DNA of 64,000 bases from Vibrio agarivorans (GCF_030409635.1 NZ_JAUFQF010000004.1:1584241-1648240); one strand, 5' to 3'. Shown: positions 44,607 to 55,239, counted from the stretch's first letter. Notes: a model not told the origin generated them from the letters alone. Made by a program: numbers and translations.

Positions 44607-46850
44607 ATGCTCTCTCAACTAAGGGACATAGTTGAACAAGTATCTAGGGTTGATGATCTGCATCAGGCGTTGTCGATCTTGGTGAAACAAACCTGTAGCG
44701 CAATGAACACGGAGTGCTGCACGGTTTACCTTGCCAATGAAGAAATGCAGCGCCTTGAGTTGATGGCGACACAAGGCCTGACCTTCAAAGGTGATAGCAT
44801 TCATATCCGCTTCACTGAGGGGCTAGTAGGACGTGTAAAGCGCACCGCTGAACCTATCAATGTGGCGGAAGCCTCAAAGCATCCTAATTTTAAATTTTTC
44901 CCTGAGCTCGGTGAGCAGGTTTATCAGAGCTTTCTTGGTACACCCATTATTCACCGTAAAAAAGTGCTTGGGGTGCTGGTGGTTCAGCAAAAGACGCCAC
45001 GTTTGTTCGATGAATCGGAAGAGTCCTTTCTTGTGACTCTCTCTGCCCAATTAGCGGTGTTGATTGCTCATGGGCAAACCTTAGGCCACTGGCTACCCAA
45101 CCATCACTCACGTACCTTAATCGGTGTTCCTGCTTCATCAGGTGTGGCTATAGGTCGATTTTGGCTCGACAATACGCAGCCGAACCTTACTGAGGTAGCG
45201 CCGGCTTCGACGGTTGATGTCGAGCAAGAACAAGAGCGTTTAGCCATGGCGATGGAAGCCGCGCAAGCAGACTTTCGCCGCATGCGTAAGAAGCTTGAAG
45301 GTGAGTTAACATCGGATGCAAAGGGGATCTTTGATCTCTTTACGCACTTACTCAATGATCCGATGCTCAAGAATGATCTCAAAAAGCAAATTCAGCAGTA
45401 TGACCGTGCTGAGTGGGCATTGCGCCAAGTGATAGAGTCTTACTCTAGCCGTTTTGCAAAAATGTCGGACCCTTACTTGCGCGAACGTGCGCAAGACTTC
45501 CGTGAGCTTGGACAGCGTTTATTGTTCTTTTTGCACAACACAGAGCAAGAGCAGCAAGTGATCGAAAAACCGATCATCATGGTGGTGCAAGAGTTAACCG
45601 CATCGATTTTGGCTTCAGTGCCAAAAGACAAACTGTTGGCCGTAGTGTCAATCGAGGGGGCTGCCAACTCTCACGCGGCTATTTTGTCTCGCGCCTTGGG
45701 TATTCCAGCCATTATGGGGTTGGAGTGTGATATCACTCAGCTCAGTGGTCTAGCAGGCATCGTTGATGGCTACAGCGGCAAGCTTTTCGTTTCTCCTAGC
45801 CGCCAACTACTGCAAGAGTATCGTGGCCTGTTGCACGAAGAGAAAGAACTCACTCGTATGGTGAGTCGCCACTCTGATAAACCTGCAGTCACACTTGACG
45901 GTCTCGGTGTTGATATCATGCTTAACTCAGGCCTTAGTGCTGACAGTAGCATTGCTATTAATCAGGGCGTGGATGGTGTCGGCTTGTACCGTACAGAGAT
46001 CTCATTCTTATTGCAGCATCGCTTTCCGTCAGAGGATGAGCAAGTCGGTCAGTATCAATCGGTTCTTGCTTCTTATCCGAATAAAAACGTGGTTATGCGT
46101 ACCCTAGATGTTGGTGGCGACAAAGCACTCCCTTACTTCCCAATCGAAGAAGAAAACCCCTTCTTAGGCTGGCGAGGTATTCGCTTTACACTGGACCACC
46201 CCGATATCTTTCTTATTCAGTTACGCGCCATGCTTAGAGCGAGTCAAGGTAATGACAATCTAAGTATCTTGTTGCCGATGGTTTCGAATGTGCAAGAGTT
46301 GGATGATGCACTGAGGCTATTTGAACAGGCGTATCAAGAGGTCAGTGAGTTCTGTCGCTTGAAAAGGCCGACTATCGGTGTGATGGTTGAGGTGCCTTCA
46401 ATGCTGTACCTGCTGCCGCATATTGCTAACAAAATAGATTTTGTTTCTGTCGGTACCAATGACTTGACGCAATATTTATTGGCAGTTGACCGCAATAACA
46501 GCCGTGTTTCTACTTTGTACGAAACTATGCATCCGGCGGTGCTTTCTGCTTTGAAACACATCAAGGTGATTTGTGAGTCGGTGAATCTTCCTGTTTGTGT
46601 ATGTGGTGAGCTTGCGGGCGATCCAATGGGAGCCCTACTTTTAGTCGGAATGGGTTATCGCTCATTGAGTATGAACACCTCCAATGTCGCTAAAGTGAAA
46701 TATTTATTGTGTCATAGTGAGCTTGAGGAATTAGAGCAGTTAGCTGAGTACGCGTTAGGGCAATCCTATGCTCAATCTATCTATGATATGATGCTCAGCC
46801 ATTTTGAATCGAAAGAGTTTGCTGGCTTTATCCGCGCTGGTAAACACTAA
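44607..46850 (+). CDS. ptsP: Phosphoenolpyruvate-protein phosphotransferase PtsP (EI-Ntr)
   Basis: A 747-residue enzyme I of the nitrogen phosphotransferase system (E. coli 748). An N-terminal GAF domain (about 5-150, NTECCTVYLANEE...) is followed by the EI domains: the phosphorylated histidine in AANSHAAILSRALGIPAIMG near residue 355 and the PEP-binding C-terminal part with VGTNDLTQYLLAVDR and CGELAGDP. It passes phosphate to NPr and then EIIA-Ntr, linked to nitrogen and potassium status. Translationally coupled to rppH. Confidence 0.97.
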   Translation: MLSQLRDIVEQVSRVDDLHQALSILVKQTCSAMNTECCTVYLANEEMQRLELMATQGLTFKGDSIHIRFTEGLVGRVKRTAEPINVAEASKHPNFKFFPELGEQVYQSFLGTPIIHRKKVLGVLVVQQKTPRLFDESEESFLVTLSAQLAVLIAHGQTLGHWLPNHHSRTLIGVPASSGVAIGRFWLDNTQPNLTEVAPASTVDVEQEQERLAMAMEAAQADFRRMRKKLEGELTSDAKGIFDLFTHLLNDPMLKNDLKKQIQQYDRAEWALRQVIESYSSRFAKMSDPYLRERAQDFRELGQRLLFFLHNTEQEQQVIEKPIIMVVQELTASILASVPKDKLLAVVSIEGAANSHAAILSRALGIPAIMGLECDITQLSGLAGIVDGYSGKLFVSPSRQLLQEYRGLLHEEKELTRMVSRHSDKPAVTLDGLGVDIMLNSGLSADSSIAINQGVDGVGLYRTEISFLLQHRFPSEDEQVGQYQSVLASYPNKNVVMRTLDVGGDKALPYFPIEEENPFLGWRGIRFTLDHPDIFLIQLRAMLRASQGNDNLSILLPMVSNVQELDDALRLFEQAYQEVSEFCRLKRPTIGVMVEVPSMLYLLPHIANKIDFVSVGTNDLTQYLLAVDRNNSRVSTLYETMHPAVLSALKHIKVICESVNLPVCVCGELAGDPMGALLLVGMGYRSLSMNTSNVAKVKYLLCHSELEELEQLAEYALGQSYAQSIYDMMLSHFESKEFAGFIRAGKH

Positions 46851-46859
46851 GGAAACCTT

Positions 46860-47654
46860 GTGTCCATAGAACTAATATTTGTCTTGTGCCTGCTGGGCGG
46901 CTTTGTTGGCATGATGGCGGGGTTGTTGGGCATAGGGGGCGGACTCATTGTTGTCCCAGCGTTGACGTTTATCTTACCCTTAATTGAAGTACCTTCTGAA
47001 AACATCATGCCGATGGCACTTGGCACCTCATTAGCGACTATTATCATTACCTCAGGCTCGTCGGCATTCAATCACTTAAGACTTGGTAATATCGATTTTT
47101 TTGCAGTGAAATGGCTCATGCCGGGCGTCGTTGTAGGTGGTTTTTTAGGGGCGTTTATCGTGGAGTTTATCCCTGCAGAATACCTACCCCGCGTGTTTGG
47201 TGTGATTGTGGTTTGTTTGGCGTTACAAATGTTGTTTTCATCACGCAGTCATAAGGTCTATCCGATGCCCTCGAGACCTGCTACGCTCGCAACAGGCTCC
47301 GCTATTGGGGTCGTATCTAGCTTGGCCGGGATCGGTGGTGGTTCGCTTTCGGTGCCTTTTCTCAATCGTCATGGTGTAGAAATGCGCCGTGCTGTGGGGT
47401 CATCCTCTGTCTGCGGTTGTGTTCTTGCGATAGCGGGCATGTTGGGCTTTGTTTTAAGTGGTGTCAGCGCCGATAACCTACCGCAATACAGCTTAGGCTA
47501 TGTCTATCTTCCGGCACTTATTGCGATTTCTTTGGTCTCAGCATTTACAACACGTTTTGGCGCACTGATGGCAACGAGTATGCCGACCGTGCGTTTGAAG
47601 CGTGTTTTTGCCTTATTTTTGTTTTTTGTAGCAGGTATCATGCTACTTAAGTAG
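46860..47654 (+). CDS. TauE/SafE-family membrane permease
   Basis: A 264-residue inner-membrane protein with about eight hydrophobic segments. The repeated glycine-rich motifs [21 protein letters not shown] near residue 13 in parts and [19 protein letters not shown] in the second half are the two-fold signature of the TauE/SafE (DUF81) family, whose members export or import sulfonates, sulfite or related anions. The start is GTG with AAGGAAA upstream. It lies nine bases after ptsP and 26 before lgt in the same direction, so it probably belongs to an rppH-ptsP-permease-lgt-thyA transcript. Substrate unknown. Confidence 0.88.
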   Translation: MSIELIFVLCLLGGFVGMMAGLLGIGGGLIVVPALTFILPLIEVPSENIMPMALGTSLATIIITSGSSAFNHLRLGNIDFFAVKWLMPGVVVGGFLGAFIVEFIPAEYLPRVFGVIVVCLALQMLFSSRSHKVYPMPSRPATLATGSAIGVVSSLAGIGGGSLSVPFLNRHGVEMRRAVGSSSVCGCVLAIAGMLGFVLSGVSADNLPQYSLGYVYLPALIAISLVSAFTTRFGALMATSMPTVRLKRVFALFLFFVAGIMLLK

Positions 47655-47680
47655 TTCTATACCCAATTAGAGAAAGTATT

Positions 47681-48508
47681 ATGTCTCAAGGATTTATTGA
47701 GTTTCCAAACATCGATCCTGTGCTGTTCAGCTTAGGGCCACTATCAGTCCGCTGGTACGGACTGATGTATCTTGTTGGTTTTGTGTTCGCACTTTGGCTG
47801 GCAAATCGTCGTGCAGACACGAAGGGCAGTGGTTGGACTCGTGAACAAGTGTCTGACTTGCTATTTGCAGGCTTTTTAGGCGTGGTGATCGGTGGCCGAG
47901 TCGGCTACGTGATCTTCTACAACTTTGACCTCTTCATTCAAGAACCGCTCTATCTCTTCAAAGTCTGGACAGGCGGCATGTCTTTCCATGGCGGTCTATT
48001 GGGCGTGATTGCCGCAATGTTCTGGTACGCAAAAAAGAATGGGCGAACCTTCTTTGGTGTAGCCGACTTTATAGCACCTTTGGTGCCGTTTGGTTTAGGT
48101 ATGGGACGTCTGGGCAACTTCATGAACAGTGAGCTTTGGGGACGTGTGACTGATGCGCCATGGGGCGTTGTATTCCCGAACGGTGGCCCACTACCTCGCC
48201 ATCCATCGCAACTTTATGAGATGGCGCTTGAGGGTATTGTTCTGTTCTTTATTTTGAACTGGTTCATCAAAAAACCGCGCCCACTTGGATCTGTATCAGG
48301 TCTTTTCCTATTGGGGTATGGTACCTTCCGCTTCCTAGTCGAATACGTGCGTGAGCCGGATGCTCATTTAGGCTTATTTGGTGACTTTATTTCGATGGGG
48401 CAGATCCTGTCTCTTCCTATGATTATTATTGGCGGACTCATGATGGTGTGGGCATACAAGCGCGGCCATTTTTCTGACCAATCAAACGCAAAAAAGAGTG
48501 AATCGTGA
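47681..48508 (+). CDS. lgt: Prolipoprotein diacylglyceryl transferase
   Basis: A 275-residue inner-membrane enzyme that transfers diacylglycerol from phosphatidylglycerol to the lipobox cysteine of prolipoproteins. Family motifs [22 protein letters not shown] with the essential histidine, and [13 protein letters not shown] (the Lgt signature) are present, with about seven membrane segments. Its stop overlaps the thyA start (ATGA at 48505-48508), as in E. coli lgt-thyA. Confidence 0.97.
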   Translation: MSQGFIEFPNIDPVLFSLGPLSVRWYGLMYLVGFVFALWLANRRADTKGSGWTREQVSDLLFAGFLGVVIGGRVGYVIFYNFDLFIQEPLYLFKVWTGGMSFHGGLLGVIAAMFWYAKKNGRTFFGVADFIAPLVPFGLGMGRLGNFMNSELWGRVTDAPWGVVFPNGGPLPRHPSQLYEMALEGIVLFFILNWFIKKPRPLGSVSGLFLLGYGTFRFLVEYVREPDAHLGLFGDFISMGQILSLPMIIIGGLMMVWAYKRGHFSDQSNAKKSES

Positions 48509-49356
48509 AACAGTATTTAGATTTATGTCAGCGCATCGTTGACCAAGGTACGTGGATTGAAAATGAGCGAACAGGCAAGCGCTGCCTAACCGTGATCAAC
48601 GCCGACCTGACTTACGATGTTGCCAACAACCAGTTCCCTCTTGTAACGACGCGTAAAAGTTTTTGGAAAGCGGCAGTAGCAGAGCTGCTTGGTTATATCC
48701 GTGGCTATGATAATGCGGAAGATTTCCGCAAGTTGGGAACAAAAACCTGGGATGCAAATGCCAACCTGAATGAAGCGTGGCTGAACAACCCTTACCGCAA
48801 GGGTGACGATGACATGGGGCGCGTTTATGGCGTTCAAGGCCGAGCTTGGGCTAAGCCTGATGGTGGCCACATCGATCAACTGCGTAAGATTGTTGATGAT
48901 TTAACTCGTGGCGTGGATGACCGTGGTGAAATTCTTAATTTCTACAACCCGGGTGAGTTCCATATGGGGTGCTTACGTCCATGTATGTACAGCCATCACT
49001 TTTCGCTATTGGGCGATACGCTGTATTTGAACAGTACGCAACGCTCATGTGACGTTCCACTTGGTCTGAACTTTAACATGGTTCAGGTGTATGTATTCTT
49101 GGCGATCATGGCACAAATTACGGGTAAAAAGCCGGGTGTGGCTTATCACAAGATCGTCAATGCGCATATTTACGAAGACCAACTTGAACTGATGCGTGAT
49201 GTGCAGCTTAAGCGTGAGCCATTGGCCGCACCTCAGTTTAAGATTAACCCTAAGATTCAGTCACTAGAAGACTTGGAAACATGGGTGACACTAGATGATT
49301 TTGAAGTGATTGGTTACGAATCTCATGAGCCGATTCGTTATCCATTTTCAGTGTAA
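48505..49356 (+). CDS. thyA: Thymidylate synthase
   Basis: A 283-residue thymidylate synthase that methylates dUMP to dTMP with methylenetetrahydrofolate. The catalytic Cys160 is in [23 protein letters not shown] binds the nucleotide phosphate, and the folate-site elements are present. It is about 19 residues longer than E. coli ThyA, mainly through a longer small-domain region, as in other Vibrio copies. Translationally coupled to lgt by an ATGA overlap. Confidence 0.97.
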   Translation: MKQYLDLCQRIVDQGTWIENERTGKRCLTVINADLTYDVANNQFPLVTTRKSFWKAAVAELLGYIRGYDNAEDFRKLGTKTWDANANLNEAWLNNPYRKGDDDMGRVYGVQGRAWAKPDGGHIDQLRKIVDDLTRGVDDRGEILNFYNPGEFHMGCLRPCMYSHHFSLLGDTLYLNSTQRSCDVPLGLNFNMVQVYVFLAIMAQITGKKPGVAYHKIVNAHIYEDQLELMRDVQLKREPLAAPQFKINPKIQSLEDLETWVTLDDFEVIGYESHEPIRYPFSV

Positions 49357-49397
49357 CTTGCTGAAAATTTAGCGCATACAAATAGCGTTTCTGAAAC

Positions 49398-49432
49398 GAA
49401 AAGAGGATAGCCATTCGGTCTATCCTCTTTTT
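49398..49432. terminator. Terminator between thyA and smp
   Basis: AAAAGAGGATAG and CTATCCTCTTTTT pair around CCATTCGGT; useful for both convergent transcripts. Confidence 0.93.
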
Positions 49433-49461
49433 AATTCTAAATGAACTCTGAACTCTGAACT

Positions 49462-50064
49462 CTAAAGCCCTTTTAACAATAGGTTCTCGCCTTTTTTCTT
49501 CGGCTTACGCTTGAGAAGTATCACCATCAACAACCCACACAAGAAGCTCAAAGCGATGAGCCCATACATATAGCGGTCACTCTTACGATAGAAGTGGTCA
49601 GACACCGCAGTGACTCGGCCTGTTTCAAAGGTGATGCGCACAAAGCCAACAATAGACCCATCATTGATGACGGGCTCGACCAGCTGTTGTCTGCCGATTC
49701 GTGCGGTTGCCAATGGTGTATCTAACCCGAGAACTTCACGTGCACTCAATGCATCGTCACTGGCGGCTAACTTAATGCCTTCGGCATCATAAACGGTGGC
49801 ATCGAATACTAGGCGGTCTTGAGCTAACTGATTGGTCAATGCGAGAAGTCGCTCTTGATCTTCTTGTTCAATCATTTCACTTGCCGACAGTGAGGCTTGC
49901 GATATCAATATCTTGGTCAGTGTTTCCAACTGATTTGCCTGAATGCGTTCATTTTCTTTACTGATCCGCAGACTGTTAACCGCTATCACTGCAACCATGA
50001 TCGTGAGCAACGCAAAGCCGACAATTTTCAACGCATTACGGAAGGAAAACAGAGATTCGTTCAT
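49462..50064 (-). CDS. AhpA/YtjB (Smp) family inner-membrane protein
   Basis: A 200-residue protein with an N-terminal membrane helix (about 12-35, ALKIVGFALLTIMVAVIAV), a periplasmic-type domain with EMIEQEDQERLLALTNQLA, and a second helix near residues 168-188 before a basic KRKPKKKGE tail. This layout and the divergent position before serB fit the YtjB/Smp (AhpA) family of unknown function found next to serB in E. coli and Haemophilus. Confidence 0.85.
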   Translation of the reverse strand: MNESLFSFRNALKIVGFALLTIMVAVIAVNSLRISKENERIQANQLETLTKILISQASLSASEMIEQEDQERLLALTNQLAQDRLVFDATVYDAEGIKLAASDDALSAREVLGLDTPLATARIGRQQLVEPVINDGSIVGFVRITFETGRVTAVSDHFYRKSDRYMYGLIALSFLCGLLMVILLKRKPKKKGENLLLKGL

Positions 50065-50164
50065 TACCTATGCTCATGAATTATTCTAATTTGTGCCATA
50101 TTGAGACTTGCGTTTATAAAAAGCAATAGGTTAACGTTACTGAAACTTAGACAGGACGAGAAAC

Positions 50165-51142
50165 ATGGATTTGTTACATAAACTGCCCATTCACAGACAC
50201 ACTTCGCTGCTATTACGTTTTCCTGAAGTATTGGATAGTTCGCAACTCGATAAGAACAAAGCAAACTGGGTTATCTTTGGTCGAACACTGGCCTGCAGTC
50301 AGCTTGAGGATATCGATTTCTATACCGGCTTTTACAATCATATTGTCGATGTTTGGCAAGTTGGCCCTTATGAAGTTGCCCTGATGAGCGGTGAATTGAC
50401 CGCAGAGCACAAGGCGATTCTTGCTGAGTTGGATTTAGAGTATGCCCATTTACAAGATGTCCCGGACCTCTCCAAGCCAGGGCTTATCGTGTTCGATATG
50501 GACTCAACTGCGATTCAAATTGAGTGTATTGATGAGATAGCGAAGTTGGCTGGTGTTGGGGAAGAGGTTTCTGCTGTGACTGAACGTGCGATGCAAGGTG
50601 AGCTCGACTTTGAACAAAGTCTGCGTCAGCGTGTCTCCAAACTCAAAGGGGCGGATGAGTCGATCCTAGAGTCTGTACGCAGCACATTGCCACTAATGCC
50701 TGATTTGACCGCATTGATTAACGCACTGCAAGGCTTTGGCTGGAAGACGGCTATTGCCTCTGGTGGATTCACCTATTTTTCTGACTACCTCAAAGAGACT
50801 TTGAATCTAGACTACGCTCGCTCTAATCAGCTAAAGATTGTTGATGGCAAGCTAACGGGAGAGGTATTAGGCGAGGTGGTTTCTGCTCAAACAAAAGCGG
50901 ATATCGTACTCGAGTTGGCAGAAGAGTATGACATTGAGCTACACAACACTGTCGCCGTGGGTGATGGCGCGAACGATCTAGTGATGATGAGAGCGGCTGG
51001 TTTAGGTATCGCTTTTCATGCTAAGCCTAAGGTTGAGCAGGAAGCGCAAACGGCAATCCGTCATGTTGGTTTAGGTGGGGTGCTTTGTATTTTGTCTGCG
51101 CAGTACGCCAAGCAAGGCAAGGTGAGCTGGAAAAGAACCTAA
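50165..51142 (+). CDS. serB: Phosphoserine phosphatase
   Basis: A 325-residue HAD-superfamily phosphatase (E. coli 322) that makes serine from phosphoserine. The nucleophile motif FDMDSTAI has Asp111 and Asp113, IASGGFTYFS is motif II and VGDGANDLVMM is the C-terminal metal motif. An N-terminal regulatory-type domain precedes the HAD core. It is divergent from the smp gene with about 100 bp between them. Confidence 0.97.
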   Translation: MDLLHKLPIHRHTSLLLRFPEVLDSSQLDKNKANWVIFGRTLACSQLEDIDFYTGFYNHIVDVWQVGPYEVALMSGELTAEHKAILAELDLEYAHLQDVPDLSKPGLIVFDMDSTAIQIECIDEIAKLAGVGEEVSAVTERAMQGELDFEQSLRQRVSKLKGADESILESVRSTLPLMPDLTALINALQGFGWKTAIASGGFTYFSDYLKETLNLDYARSNQLKIVDGKLTGEVLGEVVSAQTKADIVLELAEEYDIELHNTVAVGDGANDLVMMRAAGLGIAFHAKPKVEQEAQTAIRHVGLGGVLCILSAQYAKQGKVSWKRT

Positions 51143-51156
51143 TCGCATTAAATCTC

Positions 51157-51184
51157 AATCATGACCGTCTTTGCGGTCATGATT
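51157..51184. terminator. Terminator between serB and plzC
   Basis: AATCATGACCG and CGGTCATGATT pair around TCTTTG, followed by ACTTTT on the plus strand. Confidence 0.9.
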
Positions 51185-51226
51185 ACTTTTAGTTAGAGAG
51201 TGTCTCTTTTTGCGGTGCGAAAGTTT

Positions 51227-53569
51227 CTAGCGGGTGAGCTCTAATCGAACCAGCACCTCATCGGTGATATCCACAACTTCGCTGTAGCCCACAATACCAA
51301 TAATCTCTTTTTCCAGATTGCGCGCTTGAGTCAGGCTGATGGACATCAGTTCATTGAGGTCTTGACGTAATAGACTGGTGATAGGGTCAAAGACCGGAGT
51401 AGATGAGACTCGCAGAGCGAAAAAGCGGCCAACCGTCTGTGCTTTCTTGATGAACTGGATACGGTCTTTAAGTGATTCAAACTCAGTGGATAAATGAGTT
51501 TGCACTCTCTGCGTGCGCTCATTCAATAGCATTGAGTTGATATAGATTTCAAAATAGTGCGGACCTATGCCATCAATACGCTTCATAGGCTGGGCGATCA
51601 AGGTATTGGTGCGACCTTTAAAAATCGGGTCTAGGGTAAATTTATGATCACTCCCTAAGCGAGCAAATGGTATCAGGCAGTCGGCGAGCGGTTGATTGAC
51701 CCCAATCACTTTTGGCTTGATGTTGGTCTTTTGTTTTTCAAAAAATAGCGGCACGCTGACTATTTTATCGAGCAATATATTGTGTAAGCCTTCTAAAATC
51801 TCGGTGCTCGGCAGGATCTCATTCTTTTCAATCAGCTTACCTTCGTTATGACGAATCACCTTTTCAAAGAAGGCGGCAACACGGCTGTTATCGCTGATGT
51901 GCTCAAGCTTTAATTGTAGCTGCTTGCCCGTTGCGCCAATACGAATCGCTTGATAACTCACTTTATTGAGAGGCACGCTCTTGTCATACAGCTGCAGCTC
52001 TTTAAAGTTGATATGACACATATCCTCGGCAATCAGATTGATCGGATCCTTGAGGATAACGCCCAGTCCATGTTTAGAGATGTCGGTGGTGACACCTTCG
52101 ACTTGCTGCCCCGACTTCGTTGTCACAATGATAGGTGAGCGAAGCTTGTAGCGAGGTTCACGTCGACGCGTACACGCGTCAAAATAGAGGGAAAGTACAC
52201 GGTTGTCAGTCGCTCTCGATTGACGAAATTTGTTCAACACTTTGCTGTCGAGCTGTGGCTTTTCCGTCAATAAGTAATCGCTGGCAGATTGTGTGTCAGC
52301 CAATTCTTGCAAAATACCACAGTGTGTGAGCTCTCGAGCATCGAGACCGAGTTCATTCGCATGTCGTTCAAGCTCTTCGCGCTCCTCTGCTTTTAGTTCA
52401 AATACGTGCAGTTTGAATGCTTTCCAGCTTGGGCGCCGGGCGCCAATATGCCAAAACAGCTTACGCTCATCGCGACTCGCCTCCGGTACCATCATTGAAT
52501 AGAACAGTGACTTGTCTTGGTGAGCATGCTTAAATGAATAGAGGATATTGCTGGTGGATTTCACCCCAGTTTGCGCCATAAGTGACATGCGCTCTTTGTG
52601 AAATAGAGAGCTTAGCGCCTGTTGATTGCGTTCATCCTGCCAGTATTGCCAAATCGCCTTATTGTTCTCCGTCATAAGCACTAACTTCAGTTCATGCTGA
52701 CTGAAAAACACCGGCAGGTTACAGGTGTGCTTTAGGAAGGTATGTTCATAGCCACGAGTGCGAGCGCGAATGATCTTATCTTGGTTGTCATGTCGGACAC
52801 GTTGACTGGTGTTTTTTAAGGCTTCTTGAATGATGCGCTCAGGGAGATCGCTTTCTGATAGTTTAATCGTGCGCAGATACTTTACCGCATCATTCTCGTA
52901 ACAGAGATCAATACCGACGACACGGTAGCAGAGGTCGCTCGTCACATCTTCAATCTTTGAGCCTTTAGCAAGTTCCACATAGCGTACGTCAACCACTTCA
53001 CCTAATTTATAGTTGAACGCGGCAGGGACCTTGAATTTTGCCCCAGAAGCGGATAAATCGACGGTAACAGCGTGAATTTGCTGGCCTTTGGAGAGCTTCA
53101 TCTCGACTTGAGATGCGACTTTTAGGCGATTTTCTTTACGTTTTAGGTCGTACCCTAATAATACTGGCTCGACGCAAAACTGGTGCTCTTCATTCCCAGC
53201 TTGGGCTGCTGCGCCGTTACGCTGCTTCATAACACGATAGTTATTGCGTGTATTAACCAACGCTTCCCAAACGCCTTCCGTGTAGCTGCCGTATTTTTCA
53301 ACGTTCTTGTGGTAAGCATTGAAAGCAACATCATCAAGCCAGTGCTGAATGCCATCGAGGGTAAACTCACGACACTCGCCTTGCACCCGACCTCGGAGGT
53401 CGATTTTTTTTGTACAAGTGGCCATTTGACGATTCATTTCCATTTTAACCAGTAACTTAGCTGTTGGTGAATACTCACTAACAACTTGGTCTAAAACGGT
53501 CTCAAAATCCGCCGCATGATAGGCAGGGAGAAGGCGTTCAACTATGGAAAGAATTTCGGCTTGTTGCAT
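51227..53569 (-). CDS. plzC: PilZ-domain protein PlzC-like
   Basis: A 780-residue cytosolic protein with two PilZ-type regions: RKENR at 144-148 with DLSASG at 171-176, and RREPR at 469-473 with DISKHG at 496-501. RxxxR plus D/NxSxxG is the c-di-GMP-binding signature. The size and neighbourhood (next to serB, before radA and fusA) match V. cholerae PlzC. It likely transmits c-di-GMP levels to motility or biofilm functions, like VpsR encoded 10 kb upstream. The mature roles of the N- and C-terminal regions are not known. Confidence 0.9.
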   Translation of the reverse strand: MQQAEILSIVERLLPAYHAADFETVLDQVVSEYSPTAKLLVKMEMNRQMATCTKKIDLRGRVQGECREFTLDGIQHWLDDVAFNAYHKNVEKYGSYTEGVWEALVNTRNNYRVMKQRNGAAAQAGNEEHQFCVEPVLLGYDLKRKENRLKVASQVEMKLSKGQQIHAVTVDLSASGAKFKVPAAFNYKLGEVVDVRYVELAKGSKIEDVTSDLCYRVVGIDLCYENDAVKYLRTIKLSESDLPERIIQEALKNTSQRVRHDNQDKIIRARTRGYEHTFLKHTCNLPVFFSQHELKLVLMTENNKAIWQYWQDERNQQALSSLFHKERMSLMAQTGVKSTSNILYSFKHAHQDKSLFYSMMVPEASRDERKLFWHIGARRPSWKAFKLHVFELKAEEREELERHANELGLDARELTHCGILQELADTQSASDYLLTEKPQLDSKVLNKFRQSRATDNRVLSLYFDACTRRREPRYKLRSPIIVTTKSGQQVEGVTTDISKHGLGVILKDPINLIAEDMCHINFKELQLYDKSVPLNKVSYQAIRIGATGKQLQLKLEHISDNSRVAAFFEKVIRHNEGKLIEKNEILPSTEILEGLHNILLDKIVSVPLFFEKQKTNIKPKVIGVNQPLADCLIPFARLGSDHKFTLDPIFKGRTNTLIAQPMKRIDGIGPHYFEIYINSMLLNERTQRVQTHLSTEFESLKDRIQFIKKAQTVGRFFALRVSSTPVFDPITSLLRQDLNELMSISLTQARNLEKEIIGIVGYSEVVDITDEVLVRLELTR

Positions 53570-53654
53570 GTTTTTTTGTTAAACTTCGGGCTTGGTAATA
53601 CTATCGGCAATAAAGCATTAATCTTTAAAGCGATTCCATAGTGCACTCTCAAAT

Positions 53655-53764
53655 AGATAAGGCATCAGTTCAAAGCCTTATCTCAAGACTTGGGCACTAT
53701 AGTAATGTCACTGCCCAAGTATGTCAGTGAGATGGGTCGTCATTGATAACAATCGTCACTGACA
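53655..53764. other. Three consecutive hairpins between plzC and radA
   Basis: AGATAAGGC/GCCTTATCT (53655-53683), ACTTGGGCA/TGCCCAAGT (53688-53720) and TGTCAGTGA/TCACTGACA (53722-53764) are perfect 9-bp stems placed one after another in the divergent gap. No T tract follows them. They could be part of the plzC or radA 5' leader or a small RNA. Confidence 0.6.
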
Positions 53765-53833
53765 ATAATGCAAAGCCTTAAAAGGCAGTTCGATAGTATC
53801 ATTTATATTGTTTAAATTATCAAATAGGGTGTT

Positions 53834-55210
53834 ATGGCTAAGGCAAAACGCGCATACGTATGTAATGACTGCGGCGCAGACTTCCCTCGTTGGCAGGGGC
53901 AGTGTAATGCGTGTGGTTCGTGGAACACTATCTCAGAGGTGCGTATGGCGGCCTCACCGACAGTGGCTCGCAATGAACGACTATCGGGTTATGCTGGCGC
54001 GGCAGATGCTCAAGTACAAACTCTTTCAGAGATCGATCTGCAAGAAGTTCCGCGTTTCTCAAGCGGCTTTAAAGAACTTGATCGTGTGTTAGGTGGGGGG
54101 ATTGTGCCGGGGGCGGCCATTTTGATTGGTGGTAACCCAGGAGCAGGTAAATCAACCTTGTTGCTGCAAACGATGTGTTTACTCGCAAGCCAAATGCCGA
54201 CATTGTATGTCACAGGCGAAGAGTCGCTACAGCAAGTAGCTCTGCGCGCATCACGCTTAGGCTTACCAAAAGACAGTTTGAAAATGCTGTCTGAAACCAA
54301 CGTTGATCGCATCTGCCAAATCGCCGAAAAAGAGCAGCCTAAACTCATGGTTATTGACTCGATACAGGTGATGCACGTTTCTGATGTTCAGTCATCTCCG
54401 GGCAGTGTTGCGCAGGTTCGAGAAGCGGCGACTGCACTGACTCGTTACGCGAAACAGAACAATGTTGCGGTGTTTATTGTCGGTCACGTAACTAAAGACG
54501 GCACTCTGGCGGGCCCTAAAGTGCTTGAGCACATTATTGACTGTTCGGTCTTGCTTGATGGTGGCACAGACAGCCGCTTTAGAACCCTACGAAGCCACAA
54601 AAACCGTTTTGGTGCGGTGAATGAGCTCGGTGTCTTCGCCATGACAGGTCAGGGGCTAAGAGAGGTAAGTAACCCCTCCGCTATTTTTCTCTCGCGTGGA
54701 GAAGAAGAAACCTCAGGCAGCTCGGTCATGGTTGTATGGGAAGGCACACGCCCATTGCTGGTGGAGATCCAGGCTCTGGTTGATTACTCACAGCTGGCTA
54801 ACCCACGACGCGTGGCCGTTGGCCTAGAGCAAAACCGACTGTCTTTATTACTCGCTGTACTGCACAAGCATGGTGGCTTGCAAATGGCTGACCAAGATGT
54901 TTTCGTTAATGTGGTTGGTGGTGTGAAGGTAACAGAGACCAGTGCAGACCTAGCACTTGTCATGGCGCTGCTCTCTAGCTTTAGAGATCGCCCTCTGCCT
55001 AAAGATGTCGTTGTGTTTGGTGAAGTGGGGCTTGCTGGAGAGATTCGCCCAGTGCCAAGTGGTCAAGAGCGATTAAACGAAGCATTTAAACATGGCTTCA
55101 AGCGTGCTATTGTGCCCGCAGCAAATATGCCGAAAGGTGGCATTGAAGGGATGCAAATACACGGAGTTAAGAAACTATCCGAAGCGATTAGCGCATTTGA
55201 TGAGCTGTAA
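53834..55210 (+). CDS. radA: DNA repair protein RadA
   Basis: A 458-residue branch-migration and recombination protein (E. coli 460). The four-cysteine zinc finger is at residues 10-27 (YVCNDCGADF...QCNACGSW), Walker A GGNPGAGKST at 99-108, the RadA-specific KNRFG motif lies in SHKNRFGAVNELGVF, and a Lon-protease-like C-terminal domain follows. It helps process recombination intermediates. A terminator lies between it and fusA. Confidence 0.97.
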   Translation: MAKAKRAYVCNDCGADFPRWQGQCNACGSWNTISEVRMAASPTVARNERLSGYAGAADAQVQTLSEIDLQEVPRFSSGFKELDRVLGGGIVPGAAILIGGNPGAGKSTLLLQTMCLLASQMPTLYVTGEESLQQVALRASRLGLPKDSLKMLSETNVDRICQIAEKEQPKLMVIDSIQVMHVSDVQSSPGSVAQVREAATALTRYAKQNNVAVFIVGHVTKDGTLAGPKVLEHIIDCSVLLDGGTDSRFRTLRSHKNRFGAVNELGVFAMTGQGLREVSNPSAIFLSRGEEETSGSSVMVVWEGTRPLLVEIQALVDYSQLANPRRVAVGLEQNRLSLLLAVLHKHGGLQMADQDVFVNVVGGVKVTETSADLALVMALLSSFRDRPLPKDVVVFGEVGLAGEIRPVPSGQERLNEAFKHGFKRAIVPAANMPKGGIEGMQIHGVKKLSEAISAFDEL

Positions 55211-55239
55211 CAGACCGCTCAGAACTTCCTGAAAGTAGC

